A DNA stretch of 64,000 nt. Source: JASTVH01 sp042862465 (GTDB lineage: Bacteria > Pseudomonadota > Gammaproteobacteria > Pseudomonadales > Oleiphilaceae). The notes under the pieces are model-generated. The model saw nothing but the letters and a program-made list of their open reading frames with translations, searched no databases and was not told where the DNA came from. Shown piece by piece: positions 34,389-43,159 of this stretch. How positions within the stretch are numbered: the first letter of the stretch is position 1; each line of letters begins with the position of its first letter. Where the stretch lies: the NCBI GenBank assembly GCA_042862465.1, contig JASTVH010000005.1, positions 1-64,000 on the forward strand, written 5' to 3'. The position numbers and the translations under genes are program-made.

Positions 34389-35245
34389 TCTGCGATAAGC
34401 CCGATCTTCTCGGCGGTCTCCCGCACCGGCTCGTATTCCTCGTTGGTGGCCGGCACAAAACCCTTGCGAGGGAAGGCAGCCAGCAGCTTGGGATCGTCCA
34501 TGTTGATCAGTGCCTCACGAACTTTGTCCTTGAAGCCGTCACCGAAACGCTCGTTCACATCGCCACGGATGGTCCACTGGTAATCGGGATAGGTCGGCGT
34601 TTTCCAGATGACATGGGCTTTGTCGGTATCCACGTCGCCATTGGCCACGGCACTCTCCCATACCTGGAAGTTGAGCGCGCCCACCTGATAGGCACCGGAT
34701 TCAACCAACGCAATGGTGCGGGAGTGGTTGCCACTGAAACCCACCCGGCTGAAGACCTCTTCCGGAGCCTTGTCGAAGGTTTTGCGGATGTAGAATTCCG
34801 GCATCAGACGGCCAGACGTGGAACCCTTGGAGCCGAAGGTGAAGGTTTTTCCCTCGATGCTCTTGGGCAGCTCGTCGGCGGGCTCAATGCCGGTGCTTTC
34901 ATGGGCGATGAAATAGGTGCGGAACTGTTGATCCTCCACACCCTGGGCCAGCGCTTCGGAGCCGGGCACCAACGCACGTGCACGGACACCGGAGAGACCG
35001 CCGAACCAGGCAAGCTGGACCTGGTTGTTCCGGAAAGCAGAGACCGCGGCCGCGTAGGATTTTACCGGAATAAAGCGCACATCCACGTCGAGCTGCTCGT
35101 GCAGATAGTCAGCGACCTGCTGAAAGCGTTCCTGCAGCTTGGTTTCGTCCTGGTCCGGTATGGCGGTAAAGACAAAGGTGGGCTGGGCATTGATGGTGCC
35201 GGCAAACAGTAGCAGCGCCAGAAGCAGCGAGAGACATCTGTACAT
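34385..35245 (-). CDS. PhnD-family periplasmic binding protein, putative selenate-type
   Basis: The 286-residue product has a signal peptide (about residues 1-20, ending INA) and the PhnD-like two-lobed fold with the motifs AWFGGLSGVRAR, FTFGSKGSTSGRLMPEF and GALNFQVWES. Members that sit beside selD form a recognised subgroup annotated as putative selenate ABC transporter binding proteins. The SGRL and serine-rich hinge would bind a tetrahedral oxyanion. It is the first gene of the leftward ABC operon and is divergent from senB across about 200 bases, which favours shared regulation. Confidence 0.78.
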   Translation of the reverse strand: MYRCLSLLLALLLFAGTINAQPTFVFTAIPDQDETKLQERFQQVADYLHEQLDVDVRFIPVKSYAAAVSAFRNNQVQLAWFGGLSGVRARALVPGSEALAQGVEDQQFRTYFIAHESTGIEPADELPKSIEGKTFTFGSKGSTSGRLMPEFYIRKTFDKAPEEVFSRVGFSGNHSRTIALVESGAYQVGALNFQVWESAVANGDVDTDKAHVIWKTPTYPDYQWTIRGDVNERFGDGFKDKVREALINMDDPKLLAAFPRKGFVPATNEEYEPVRETAEKIGLIAE

Positions 35246-35448
35246 TGGTCGTCCTCTTTTCTTAAGGTTGGATGCCTTGCATCGTCGGATGCACCGGGCC
35301 GAAGCCGGATAGGGAGGGGCACTCCTTCACTCCGGAAATGATACAGGCAACTCCGGTCTATACGGGCCATTACTGGGGAATGGTTTAATTGTTTAAAGTC
35401 AAATACCTGTTACGGCGCCTGAAGCGCTATGAACCAGGGGAGAGCGGC

Positions 35449-36414
35449 GTGAAGATTATACTGGTCTGGCCGACAACGAAAGGGGCGCGGTCGGGAAATG
35501 GCACCACGGCCCGCCGGTGGAGTGGCATGCTGCGCGCGCTGGGTCACGATGTGCAGGTGCAGCACGAATACCAGGGGGAACCCGTTGACCTGCTGATCGC
35601 CCTGCACGCCTGGCGAAGCCGCGATGCGGTGCTGACGTTTCGCCAGCATTGGCCGCACAAACCACTGATCGTGGCCCTCACCGGCACCGATCTGTATGGC
35701 TTTCAGTACAGTCATCCGCAGGAAACCGGGCAAAGCATCCAATTGGCGGATGTTCTTATCGGTCTTCACGATCGGGTACCGCTGGCTTTGCCTGAAGCAG
35801 CGCGCCCCAAGGTACGTATCGTTTACCAGTCCGCTACGCCCAGGGAGCGCCAACCGCCGGAAAAAGGCGTGTTTGAGATTTGTGTGGTTGGCCATCTGCG
35901 AGAGGAAAAGGATCCATTACGGGCCGCCTGGGCCGTGAGGGAGCTGCCGGAAAAGTCCCGTATTCGGGTTACCCAGGTCGGCAGGGCCATGTCCCCGGAA
36001 TGGGAGCGCGAGGCGCGTGAAGAGATGGCCCGTAATCCGCGTTTTAAGTGGCGCGGGGAAGTCGATGAAACGGCCGTGGCGGACTTGATGGCCCGTTCCA
36101 GGCTCATGGTGATCAGCTCGAGAATGGAAGGGGGCGCCAACGTGGTCTCCGAAGCCTGCCGGGCGGGGTTGCCGGTCATCGCTTCTTATATCGACGGCAA
36201 TATCGGCCTGCTGGGGGAGGATTACGGCGGTTACTATCCGGTCGGCGATACCGCTTCTCTGCATGACCTGCTATGCATGATCGAACACGAGCCCTTTATG
36301 CTCGACAAGCTCCGCCGGCAGTGCCTGGCGCGGGCGGAACTGTTCCGGCCCGAAACTGAGCAGGCGGCCCTGGCGGAGGCTCTGGATGCGGCCGCGCACG
36401 CCGTCAGGGCCTGA
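35449..36414 (+). CDS. senB: SenB-type selenosugar synthase (glycosyltransferase family)
   Basis: SenB joins selenophosphate-derived selenium to a UDP-sugar to make a selenosugar. The 321-residue product has the family marks in order: GNGTTARRW (16-24), LHAWRS (52-57), LTGTDLY (77-83), VGHLREEKDP (from 147), SRMEGGANVVSEA and a GNIGLLGEDYGGYYPVGD segment. The GTG at 35449 has an AGGGGAG site and gives the family N-terminus; an upstream TTG adds 20 unlikely residues. It converges on and overlaps selD by 11 bases. SenA, which uses the selenosugar to make selenoneine, is not in the window. Confidence 0.82.
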   Translation: MKIILVWPTTKGARSGNGTTARRWSGMLRALGHDVQVQHEYQGEPVDLLIALHAWRSRDAVLTFRQHWPHKPLIVALTGTDLYGFQYSHPQETGQSIQLADVLIGLHDRVPLALPEAARPKVRIVYQSATPRERQPPEKGVFEICVVGHLREEKDPLRAAWAVRELPEKSRIRVTQVGRAMSPEWEREAREEMARNPRFKWRGEVDETAVADLMARSRLMVISSRMEGGANVVSEACRAGLPVIASYIDGNIGLLGEDYGGYYPVGDTASLHDLLCMIEHEPFMLDKLRRQCLARAELFRPETEQAALAEALDAAAHAVRA

Positions 36415-38674
36415 GAAAAACAGGCTCGAGCGCTTCCCCCTGGGCCATCACGCGGCCCACTTTTACTGCCTTTTCATAACCCAGGGCACGGAGAGCCTCA
36501 AGGCAGGCTTCGGCCTGGTCCTCCGGAACACCCGCCAGCAGGCCGCCGGCGGTCTGGGGGTCAAACAACAGCGGATAGCGGGGGTGATCAACCATCTCTG
36601 CCTGATTGCGCAGTGCCCGGCGCAGGCGCACATTGGCCGGCTGCAAAGAACTGAGGACACCTGCCGCGGCGGTTTCTTCGGCGCCGGGCAGGATCGGCAG
36701 GGCCGACAGATCGATTTCGGCATCCACACCGGAAGGGCGGGTCATTTCCACCAGGTGGCCGAGCAAGCCAAAGCCTGTGACGTCGGTACAGGCGCTGACG
36801 TCAAAGCGCCGCAGGCATTCGGCGGCCAGGCGGTTGGATTGGCGCATGGATGCCAGCGCCGCATCAATCCAGCGTCCCCGGGCCTGAAGGCGGGGATGGG
36901 CGGCAAACAGGGTTCCCGTCCCCAGGGGCTTGGTCAAGATAAGGGCGTCACCGGGGCGCAAGTCGCCTTTGCGAGTGACGGCCGCAGGATCGATCAGGCC
37001 GTTGATGGCAAAGCCCAGGGCCAGTTCGCGCCCCTCTCCGGTGTGGCCGCCCACCAGCGCGCAGTTGGCCTCGTTGAGGACTTCGACCGCGCCCGCCATG
37101 ATCTGGTAGACCACATCCTCCACCTTCGCTTCCAGGCCGTAGGGTACGGTAGCCACTGCCGTGGCGGTCTGGGCCTCGGCGCCCATCGCGAAGATGTCAC
37201 CCAGCGCATGGTTGGCGGCAATCTGGCCGAACACATAGGGGTCGTCGATGAACGATCGAAAGAAATCGATGGTGTGGACCATGGCCATCCCCGCCGGCAC
37301 CTTCACGACGGCGGCGTCATCCGGAGAGTGCAGGCCGACGAGGATGTCGTCCCGGGCAACCGGCTGCAACTCGCCCAGCGCCCGCGAGAGCACCGTACTG
37401 CCCACTTTTGCTCCACAGCCTCCGCAGCGCATGGCCACAGCGGATATGGCCTGGGCCGCCTCTTCCTTTTCCAGGGCGATGCCGGTGTCGGTGTCCGTCG
37501 CGTCGTCTTCCATGGCTGGCAGTTCGTTGAAGCGGGCCATGAAGCGGCGGTCAATCCAGTCCTTCCATTGCCAGACCCAGCGGCCGGAGAAGCCCAGCGC
37601 ACCGCGCGAGGCCACGGCGTAACGATCGCCGGTGCTGATCAGGGCCAGCCAGTGTCGTTGGGGCCGGTAATCCACCAGTGATTTACCGGTGACGCTACGG
37701 CGCAGGTTCCTGGCCAGGGGTTTGCCCTGTCGAACCGCAAAGACGCCCGCTTTTTCTCGGGGATGGTTGACCATCGAGGCGATGTCGCCGGCTGCGAAAA
37801 TGTCTGGATCCGTGACGGTTTGCAGGGTGTCTTCCACCTTGATGAATCCGTCATTGTCGAGTGCCAGCCCGGTCTCCTGAAGCCAGGCCGGTCCCCCGGC
37901 CTGGGTCACCCAGAGCACTTCATCGAACTCGTGTGGCCGCCCGTCGGCCGTCATCAACTGGCGGTCGGTGACCTTGACCACCTCAGAATTATTGTGCAGC
38001 ACGATCTTTCGAGCATGGATGACGTCCAGGAAACGGCGGCGGACCCGGTTATTGTGGGTGGGTAGGATCTGTTCCCGGGCATTGAAAAGGTGAAATTCCA
38101 GACCATTCGGGTTTTTGCCCTGGCGACGGAATTCGTTCACCAGACGGTATTGCATGGCGAGAATCAGCTCGACACCGCCGGCGCCAGCCCCCACAACGGC
38201 TATCCGTAGCCGGCCCGAATGGTCGCGCAGGCGTGCGAGCAGGTCTTCCCAGCGACGATTGAAACGGTGAATGGGCTTGACCGGAGTGGCATGGTCCTGT
38301 GCACCCGTTACCGCGTGGACCCGGGGGGTCGAGCCAATATTGATGGACAGGCGATCATAAGGCACCGGAGGGCGATCTTGGCACAGGACCTTTCTCGCCG
38401 AACGATCCAGGCCTAAGGCCTCGGCGCGGTAAAAACGGGCACCGGCAAAAGCGGCCAGACGGGAAAGGTCGATATGGACATCGTCGTAGTTGTAGTGGCC
38501 GGCGATATAGCCTGGCAGCATGCCAGAGTAGGGCGTATGGGTATCGCGACAGATCAGCGTGAGCCGGGCCCCGGGCATGGGATTCATGGCAAAGTTGCGC
38601 AGAACCCCCACATGACTGTGGCCACCGCCGACCAGAACGATATCTCGGAGTACCGGTTGTTCCGGCTTTTGCAT
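36404..38674 (-). CDS. selD: Selenide, water dikinase (SelD/SenC) fused to an N-terminal flavoprotein domain
   Basis: SelD makes selenophosphate from selenide and ATP. The 756-residue product is a fusion. Residues 10 to about 380 are a pyridine nucleotide-disulfide oxidoreductase (VGGGHSHVG, VGAGAGGVE, FAAGDIAS), similar to NADH dehydrogenase-like flavoproteins. Residues from about 412 on are SelD, with MRCGGCGAKVG at the active site. Cys420 takes the place of the catalytic Cys/Sec and Lys423 that of the essential Lys; the second Cys of the E. coli site is Ala422. The flavin domain may deliver reduced selenium. An SDR gene lies 30 bases upstream. Confidence 0.9.
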   Translation of the reverse strand: MQKPEQPVLRDIVLVGGGHSHVGVLRNFAMNPMPGARLTLICRDTHTPYSGMLPGYIAGHYNYDDVHIDLSRLAAFAGARFYRAEALGLDRSARKVLCQDRPPVPYDRLSINIGSTPRVHAVTGAQDHATPVKPIHRFNRRWEDLLARLRDHSGRLRIAVVGAGAGGVELILAMQYRLVNEFRRQGKNPNGLEFHLFNAREQILPTHNNRVRRRFLDVIHARKIVLHNNSEVVKVTDRQLMTADGRPHEFDEVLWVTQAGGPAWLQETGLALDNDGFIKVEDTLQTVTDPDIFAAGDIASMVNHPREKAGVFAVRQGKPLARNLRRSVTGKSLVDYRPQRHWLALISTGDRYAVASRGALGFSGRWVWQWKDWIDRRFMARFNELPAMEDDATDTDTGIALEKEEAAQAISAVAMRCGGCGAKVGSTVLSRALGELQPVARDDILVGLHSPDDAAVVKVPAGMAMVHTIDFFRSFIDDPYVFGQIAANHALGDIFAMGAEAQTATAVATVPYGLEAKVEDVVYQIMAGAVEVLNEANCALVGGHTGEGRELALGFAINGLIDPAAVTRKGDLRPGDALILTKPLGTGTLFAAHPRLQARGRWIDAALASMRQSNRLAAECLRRFDVSACTDVTGFGLLGHLVEMTRPSGVDAEIDLSALPILPGAEETAAAGVLSSLQPANVRLRRALRNQAEMVDHPRYPLLFDPQTAGGLLAGVPEDQAEACLEALRALGYEKAVKVGRVMAQGEALEPVFLRP

Positions 38675-38704
38675 GGGGGACTGCTCCTTACCTTGGTAAA
38701 ACGA

Positions 38705-39457
38705 TCAGGTAAACGAACCCTGGCTGGCCAAAAGACGGGTCGGGACAACTTTCAACATGCGCCCGATCAGGGACCAGGGGTACACCGGAACCGTTGACCG
38801 ATGCACCCGCTTCTCGATCAGATCCGCTATGACCTGTGCTCCCTTCTCTACGCTGATCAGGAAGGGGCGGTTCTTCAGCATCTGGTTGAGCGGCGTGTCG
38901 ATGTAGCCGGGGAAGAGTGTGGTGACATCGATCGGGGAATGATAATGCTCTGCTTCGACGGCCTCCATGTAGGTGGCAAGCGCAGCTTTGGAGGCGCAAT
39001 AGGCGCCGGCCTTGGGCATACCCCGAAAGGCAGCAACAGAGGATATGGCTACGATGTGGCCTTTTCCCTGTTGACGGAACAGGGCGACAGCGGCGTCCAC
39101 GGTTGCCATGGCGCCCAGTACGTTGGTTCTGATGATCGCACGGTCCTCTTCAAACCGACCTGAGCCGGCGGCCCCTCCACCTGCAATGCCGGCATTGGCG
39201 ATAACGGTATCCAGCTGGCCAAGCTTGGAAGCCAGAATGTTGATCGTGGGTGCAATCGTCTGGTCCTCCTGCACATCCAGGCGGTGCCACACCACAGTTA
39301 CCTTCGGGTGGGCAGCCCGGATACGTTCGCTCAGACTATTTAATTTGTCTTCATTACGGGCGCACAGCGCGAGATTGTTGCCGCGTTTGGCCAGCTCCAG
39401 CGCGAGATGTTCCCCAATGCCGGAACTGGCACCGGTGATAAGTATGTTCTTGCTCAT
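38705..39457 (-). CDS. Short-chain dehydrogenase/reductase
   Basis: The 250-residue product is a classical SDR. The NAD(P) motif is TGASSGIGEH (residues 8-17), followed by NAGIAGGG, the catalytic Ser in ISSVAAF and YCASK with the Tyr/Lys pair. The FPGYIDTPLN segment after it is typical of SDRs acting on lipophilic or fatty substrates. The ATG at 39457 has an AAGGATGA site; the open frame extends 36 codons upstream. It ends 30 bases before selD on the same strand and may be co-transcribed with it, but a link to selenium is not shown. Confidence 0.85.
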   Translation of the reverse strand: MSKNILITGASSGIGEHLALELAKRGNNLALCARNEDKLNSLSERIRAAHPKVTVVWHRLDVQEDQTIAPTINILASKLGQLDTVIANAGIAGGGAAGSGRFEEDRAIIRTNVLGAMATVDAAVALFRQQGKGHIVAISSVAAFRGMPKAGAYCASKAALATYMEAVEAEHYHSPIDVTTLFPGYIDTPLNQMLKNRPFLISVEKGAQVIADLIEKRVHRSTVPVYPWSLIGRMLKVVPTRLLASQGSFT

Positions 39458-39636
39458 GAATTCATCCTTTTTCTTGTTGCTCTGAAGAGGTTGAGGCACT
39501 TTCTCCGTAAAGGAAACAGAGGTCAAGCGATGGGCTTTGGCCTGGAGAGCGGAACGGCAATGCAAACTCCATCACGCAGGCCGGCCTTACAGACCGTTAC
39601 AATAACGTAAACTCCGCAGAATAATTGAGGTTTCAC

Positions 39637-41574
39637 GTGCCGTATCGTTTGTGTGCCCTGTGGTTGATGGTCATCGTGACGTTGGGGCTGGCCGGGTGTC
39701 TGGGTAGTGGCGACTCTTCCAGTGGCGGCTCTTCCAAGACCCAGCAGCAAGGACAGGATTCGACAGACCAGGAGTCGGAAACCCCCGACACCCGCATGGG
39801 CTACTTTGTGGATGCGCCAGTGCAGGGCCTTATCTATTCATCGCAGTCCACATCCGGTAAGACCGACGAGCTTGGTGGCTATGAGTACGAACCAGGGGAA
39901 ACGGTGACTTTTCGCCTGGGTGAAAATCTGCTTGGCACAATCGAAGGCCAGTGGATGAGTACACCGCTGGATCTGGCGCCCGGTGGGAAGGCAACTGATA
40001 ATGCCAGCCGCAACCTGACCCGTCTTCTGGTGACGCTGGATGCCGATGCCAATCCAGATAATGGAATAAAAATTGAGGACTCGGCACACAACGCATTTCG
40101 TTCCGGCCTGCTGAGTTTTGATCTCGATCCGGAGCTTTTTGCCTCCAGCGATGCGGTCCAGAACGGCTTGAAATACCTGGGGATTACAGGGCTGGTCCCG
40201 ATATCATTCACCGACAGGCATCTGGCTGAGACCCTTGATTATCTGCCCAACCTGCAGACCCGTGAACACATCCAGACCTGGATACAGCACGAGCGGACCT
40301 ATAACGGTAACGTTGCAAACTATAACGGCAGCATGGAAGCCGTGCGTCGTGTTGCCAGCCTCTTCTGGTTCGATGAGCTCCCTCACCTAAGCCTGGGGTG
40401 GTTCGTCAAGGATTTATCGGCTGACAAGCTTATTGAGGCGACGCAGCAGTTGTCTTGTGACCAAAGTGACTCGCAGTTGTTCAGCGGCAATATCGTATTG
40501 GATTGTGACCCGCCTTCAACAAGTGAAGTGGATCGGTATGGGCTGGATATCTCGAATTTCGACACTGCGGGTGGACGGGTAATAGGCGATGTCCTGGTGG
40601 CCAGCGACACGACAGACTCCATGAGAAATGGCGCCATTGGTAGATGGCACCACCTGAATGTGGAGCATATGGAGATCTTTGGGGCAAACGCACAGACGTT
40701 TGTTATCGAAGGCTCCATTCGCTATTGGGCGAGTCAGCCAACGCTGGATAAAAACGCCTACCAAAGTACCGGCAAGTATGTTTTTGAAGATGTTGTATTC
40801 AAAAATAAAAATACCGGCGCCGCCTTCAGGCTGATCGACTTTGAACTTGAACGTTTTGGGAAAAAAGATAGCGATGACCAATCGGTGTATCACTATTATC
40901 TGAGCCTAAACGGTGACGTCTACCATTACCGTGAAGGTTTCGTCCATGTGCAAACCAAAGATGAATGGAGCTTGAATGGTTCCAACGGTGTTGTTGTAAA
41001 GGGCCAGGGTTTTCGACCTTTGGGAGGTTCGAGTCTCTATTTCCTTGGCGCCACAGAAAGTAAAACACCCGATATTGGTGCAACGCTACAAGTTTTTGAA
41101 GGTTATGACGAGGAAGGTCTAACGCCCGACCAGGGGAGGGTAAAAATTGAGCGATATGACGAAACCCAGGCTGTAGCTGAAACAGCTTTCTATGAAAATT
41201 CGAATAAATTGGGAAAAATTCGCCTTGAAACCGCGCCATTGCAAGTACTGGGTGACTTGAAGATCAGGGAAGCCGTCGGTGACGATGCAATCATCCAGGC
41301 GAACGAGGATCTGATGGTTACCATTCCCGAAGTCTATGATCCCAATACAGGGAAACTGGTCCCGACGGAGGGAGTCTGGCTTGTAAACGGCGCGGAGGTT
41401 TCTGACACTCAAACAGAGTTTAGTGGCGCGGATAGCGCTACACTGGCGCAGGCTGAAACGGATACTGACGACGAAGTCGGCTATCGCTTGACCTCTGCCG
41501 CGCCGGGCGTTGCGCTGAGCGACCAGGTAACGGTAACTGCCTCTGTGGTGACGATTGCTGCCGCTGCCCCGTGA
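39637..41574 (+). CDS. Large lipoprotein of unknown function
   Basis: The 645-residue product begins with a lipoprotein signal (LCALWLMVIVTLGLAGC), and the lipobox Cys is followed by Gly/Ser-rich sequence, so it is probably membrane-anchored on the periplasmic or outer side. After the tether comes a domain starting YFVDAPVQGLIYSSQSTSGKTDELGGYEYEPG, which resembles beta-rich segments found at the N-terminus of several surface lipoproteins. The rest is not recognised. I start it at the GTG at 39637, six bases after GAGG; a TTG at 39625 is the alternative. The base composition of its middle (40,700-41,200) is more AT-rich than its neighbours, hinting at transfer or relaxed constraint. Confidence 0.7.
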   Translation: MPYRLCALWLMVIVTLGLAGCLGSGDSSSGGSSKTQQQGQDSTDQESETPDTRMGYFVDAPVQGLIYSSQSTSGKTDELGGYEYEPGETVTFRLGENLLGTIEGQWMSTPLDLAPGGKATDNASRNLTRLLVTLDADANPDNGIKIEDSAHNAFRSGLLSFDLDPELFASSDAVQNGLKYLGITGLVPISFTDRHLAETLDYLPNLQTREHIQTWIQHERTYNGNVANYNGSMEAVRRVASLFWFDELPHLSLGWFVKDLSADKLIEATQQLSCDQSDSQLFSGNIVLDCDPPSTSEVDRYGLDISNFDTAGGRVIGDVLVASDTTDSMRNGAIGRWHHLNVEHMEIFGANAQTFVIEGSIRYWASQPTLDKNAYQSTGKYVFEDVVFKNKNTGAAFRLIDFELERFGKKDSDDQSVYHYYLSLNGDVYHYREGFVHVQTKDEWSLNGSNGVVVKGQGFRPLGGSSLYFLGATESKTPDIGATLQVFEGYDEEGLTPDQGRVKIERYDETQAVAETAFYENSNKLGKIRLETAPLQVLGDLKIREAVGDDAIIQANEDLMVTIPEVYDPNTGKLVPTEGVWLVNGAEVSDTQTEFSGADSATLAQAETDTDDEVGYRLTSAAPGVALSDQVTVTASVVTIAAAAP

Positions 41575-41750
41575 TTGATCCCTGCTGCTATCAAATCCCT
41601 TGTTATTGAGGGTACCAGGACGCAGAATCAGTATCAGGGTCCCACTTTGGCTTGGGGGATTGTAATTTACTTTGCGACCAAAAATGCGTCGAACTCCAGG
41701 TATCTCACCAACGGAGAGGCCTGCAGTTGGGTATGCAGCGGAGGCAGGCA

Positions 41751-42029
41751 ATGGCCGATTCCGATATTGACCAGGAGCTCAAGGCGCTCCTGGAACAGCT
41801 TTCAGATGACGATCTCAATGCCATAACACGCAAACTGGGATTGGATCAGCACAACAGGCCTCGCCGTAGCGAACGTAAGCGAACGGCGGCTGTGGTGAAA
41901 GCCGAGGACGAGGGAAAAGCGGTGTGCTCCTTTTGTGGGCAGGACGCTCAAGCCGTAGGCATGATGATCAGTAACCGCAATGGAGACTTTATCTGTCGCG
42001 GTTGCCTGGCCAAATTCCGTCAGGAATGA
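41751..42029 (+). CDS. Small protein with ClpX-type zinc finger
   Basis: The 92-residue product has an N-terminal helical segment (DQELKALLEQLSDDDLNAITRKLGL) and a basic linker. A C-terminal four-cysteine zinc finger of the ClpX N-domain type (VCSFCGQ and FICRGCLAKF) follows. In ClpX this module binds adaptors and substrates; here it stands alone without the AAA+ motor. A GGAGG site precedes the ATG. It lies about 50 bases before a metallo-beta-lactamase-fold gene. A role as adaptor or nucleic-acid/protein binder is possible but unproven. Confidence 0.72.
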   Translation: MADSDIDQELKALLEQLSDDDLNAITRKLGLDQHNRPRRSERKRTAAVVKAEDEGKAVCSFCGQDAQAVGMMISNRNGDFICRGCLAKFRQE

Positions 42030-42080
42030 GGCGTATGAGGCGCCCTTGCCCAACCGGCACCTGCTGAAGCGAGGACACCG

Positions 42081-43073
42081 TTGCCCCGTAATCCGTATTA
42101 CGATCCTTCCCGTAGTCATCATCGCCCCTGGGGGTTTGGCAATCCGCCGGGCAGCCCCAAGGGCCCACATCTGGGCCAGGCTTCGCTGAGTGAGGCGATA
42201 CATTTTGCCAGGCAGATGTGGCGTTTGCGTGGGGAGCCTGCGGGCCTGGGTGAGACCCATCGTTTACCTGAAGAAGAGGTGCTCAAGGGCCTGGCACCGC
42301 TTTCTTCCCCACGAAGGGTGACCTGGTTGGGACATGCCGCATTCCTGATCAACTTGCAGGGAAAGCGTGTTCTTACGGATCCCTTCCTGAGCGAGTATGC
42401 GGCTCCGGTACCGACTCCGGGTACGCGGCGGCTGTATCCTCCAGCGCTTCCGGTCGAGAAGCTTCCCCGCATCGATCTGATTCTGATTTCCCACAACCAT
42501 TACGATCATCTGGACGCGCCCACCCTGAAGCGCCTGGCCAGCCGGTTTCCTTACACTCCGGTGGTGGTCCCCCTGGGCCTCAGGAAGCTCTTGTTGAAGC
42601 TGGGATTTCATCAGGTGAAAGAGCTGGACTGGTACGATCATGTCCATACTGAGGAGCTGACTGTCACAGCCTTGCCGGCCATCCATATGTCCCGGCGAGG
42701 ACTCCGGGATCAGAACGCGACGCTCTGGTGTGGGTTCGCCATACGAGATGCTCAATGGCAGGGCTATTTTGCGGGGGATACCGCGTATGGCCCCGTGTTT
42801 GATGAGGTAGGGGAACGCCTTGGGCCGTTCGATGTTGGCCTTGTTCCGATTGGGGCCTACGAACCCAGGAGCCTGATGAAATCAGTACACGCCACGCCAG
42901 AAGATGCCGTTGCGATTGGTGAAGCCATTGGCGCTCGTCGTCTGATCGGAATGCATTGGGGGACCCTCCGCCTCACCACAGAACCCATGCACGAGCCGCC
43001 TCGCCGATTCGCTGCGGTCCCCACCGAAATCGATTGCGAAGTATTACCAATTGGTATGACTGTTTCCGTGTAA
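42081..43073 (+). CDS. Metallo-beta-lactamase-fold hydrolase (NAPE-PLD/UlaG-like)
   Basis: The 330-residue product has the metal-binding motif SHNHYDHLD (HxHxDH, about residues 137-145), preceded by TWLGHAAFLI. Later ligands lie in PAIHMS, YFAGDTAYGP and GMHWGT. The N-terminal extension and TWLGHA opening are typical of NAPE-hydrolysing phospholipase D-like members. No signal peptide is seen. The start is a TTG with a GAGG site six bases upstream. Substrate cannot be fixed from sequence; phospholipid-related or lactone hydrolysis are family options. Confidence 0.82.
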   Translation: MPRNPYYDPSRSHHRPWGFGNPPGSPKGPHLGQASLSEAIHFARQMWRLRGEPAGLGETHRLPEEEVLKGLAPLSSPRRVTWLGHAAFLINLQGKRVLTDPFLSEYAAPVPTPGTRRLYPPALPVEKLPRIDLILISHNHYDHLDAPTLKRLASRFPYTPVVVPLGLRKLLLKLGFHQVKELDWYDHVHTEELTVTALPAIHMSRRGLRDQNATLWCGFAIRDAQWQGYFAGDTAYGPVFDEVGERLGPFDVGLVPIGAYEPRSLMKSVHATPEDAVAIGEAIGARRLIGMHWGTLRLTTEPMHEPPRRFAAVPTEIDCEVLPIGMTVSV

Positions 43074-43159
43074 TTCAGCCTGCTTTTGCTAGGCTCAAAA
43101 GATAGCCTTGGCCGCCAATGTAATGCACTTAAAACAGGAAATTACGGCGACATGTCCTG

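Noticed and set aside
37414..37424. Selenocysteine at the SelD active site
   Set aside because: The active-site codons are ordinary Cys codons with no in-frame TGA, and no selA or selB is seen in the window.
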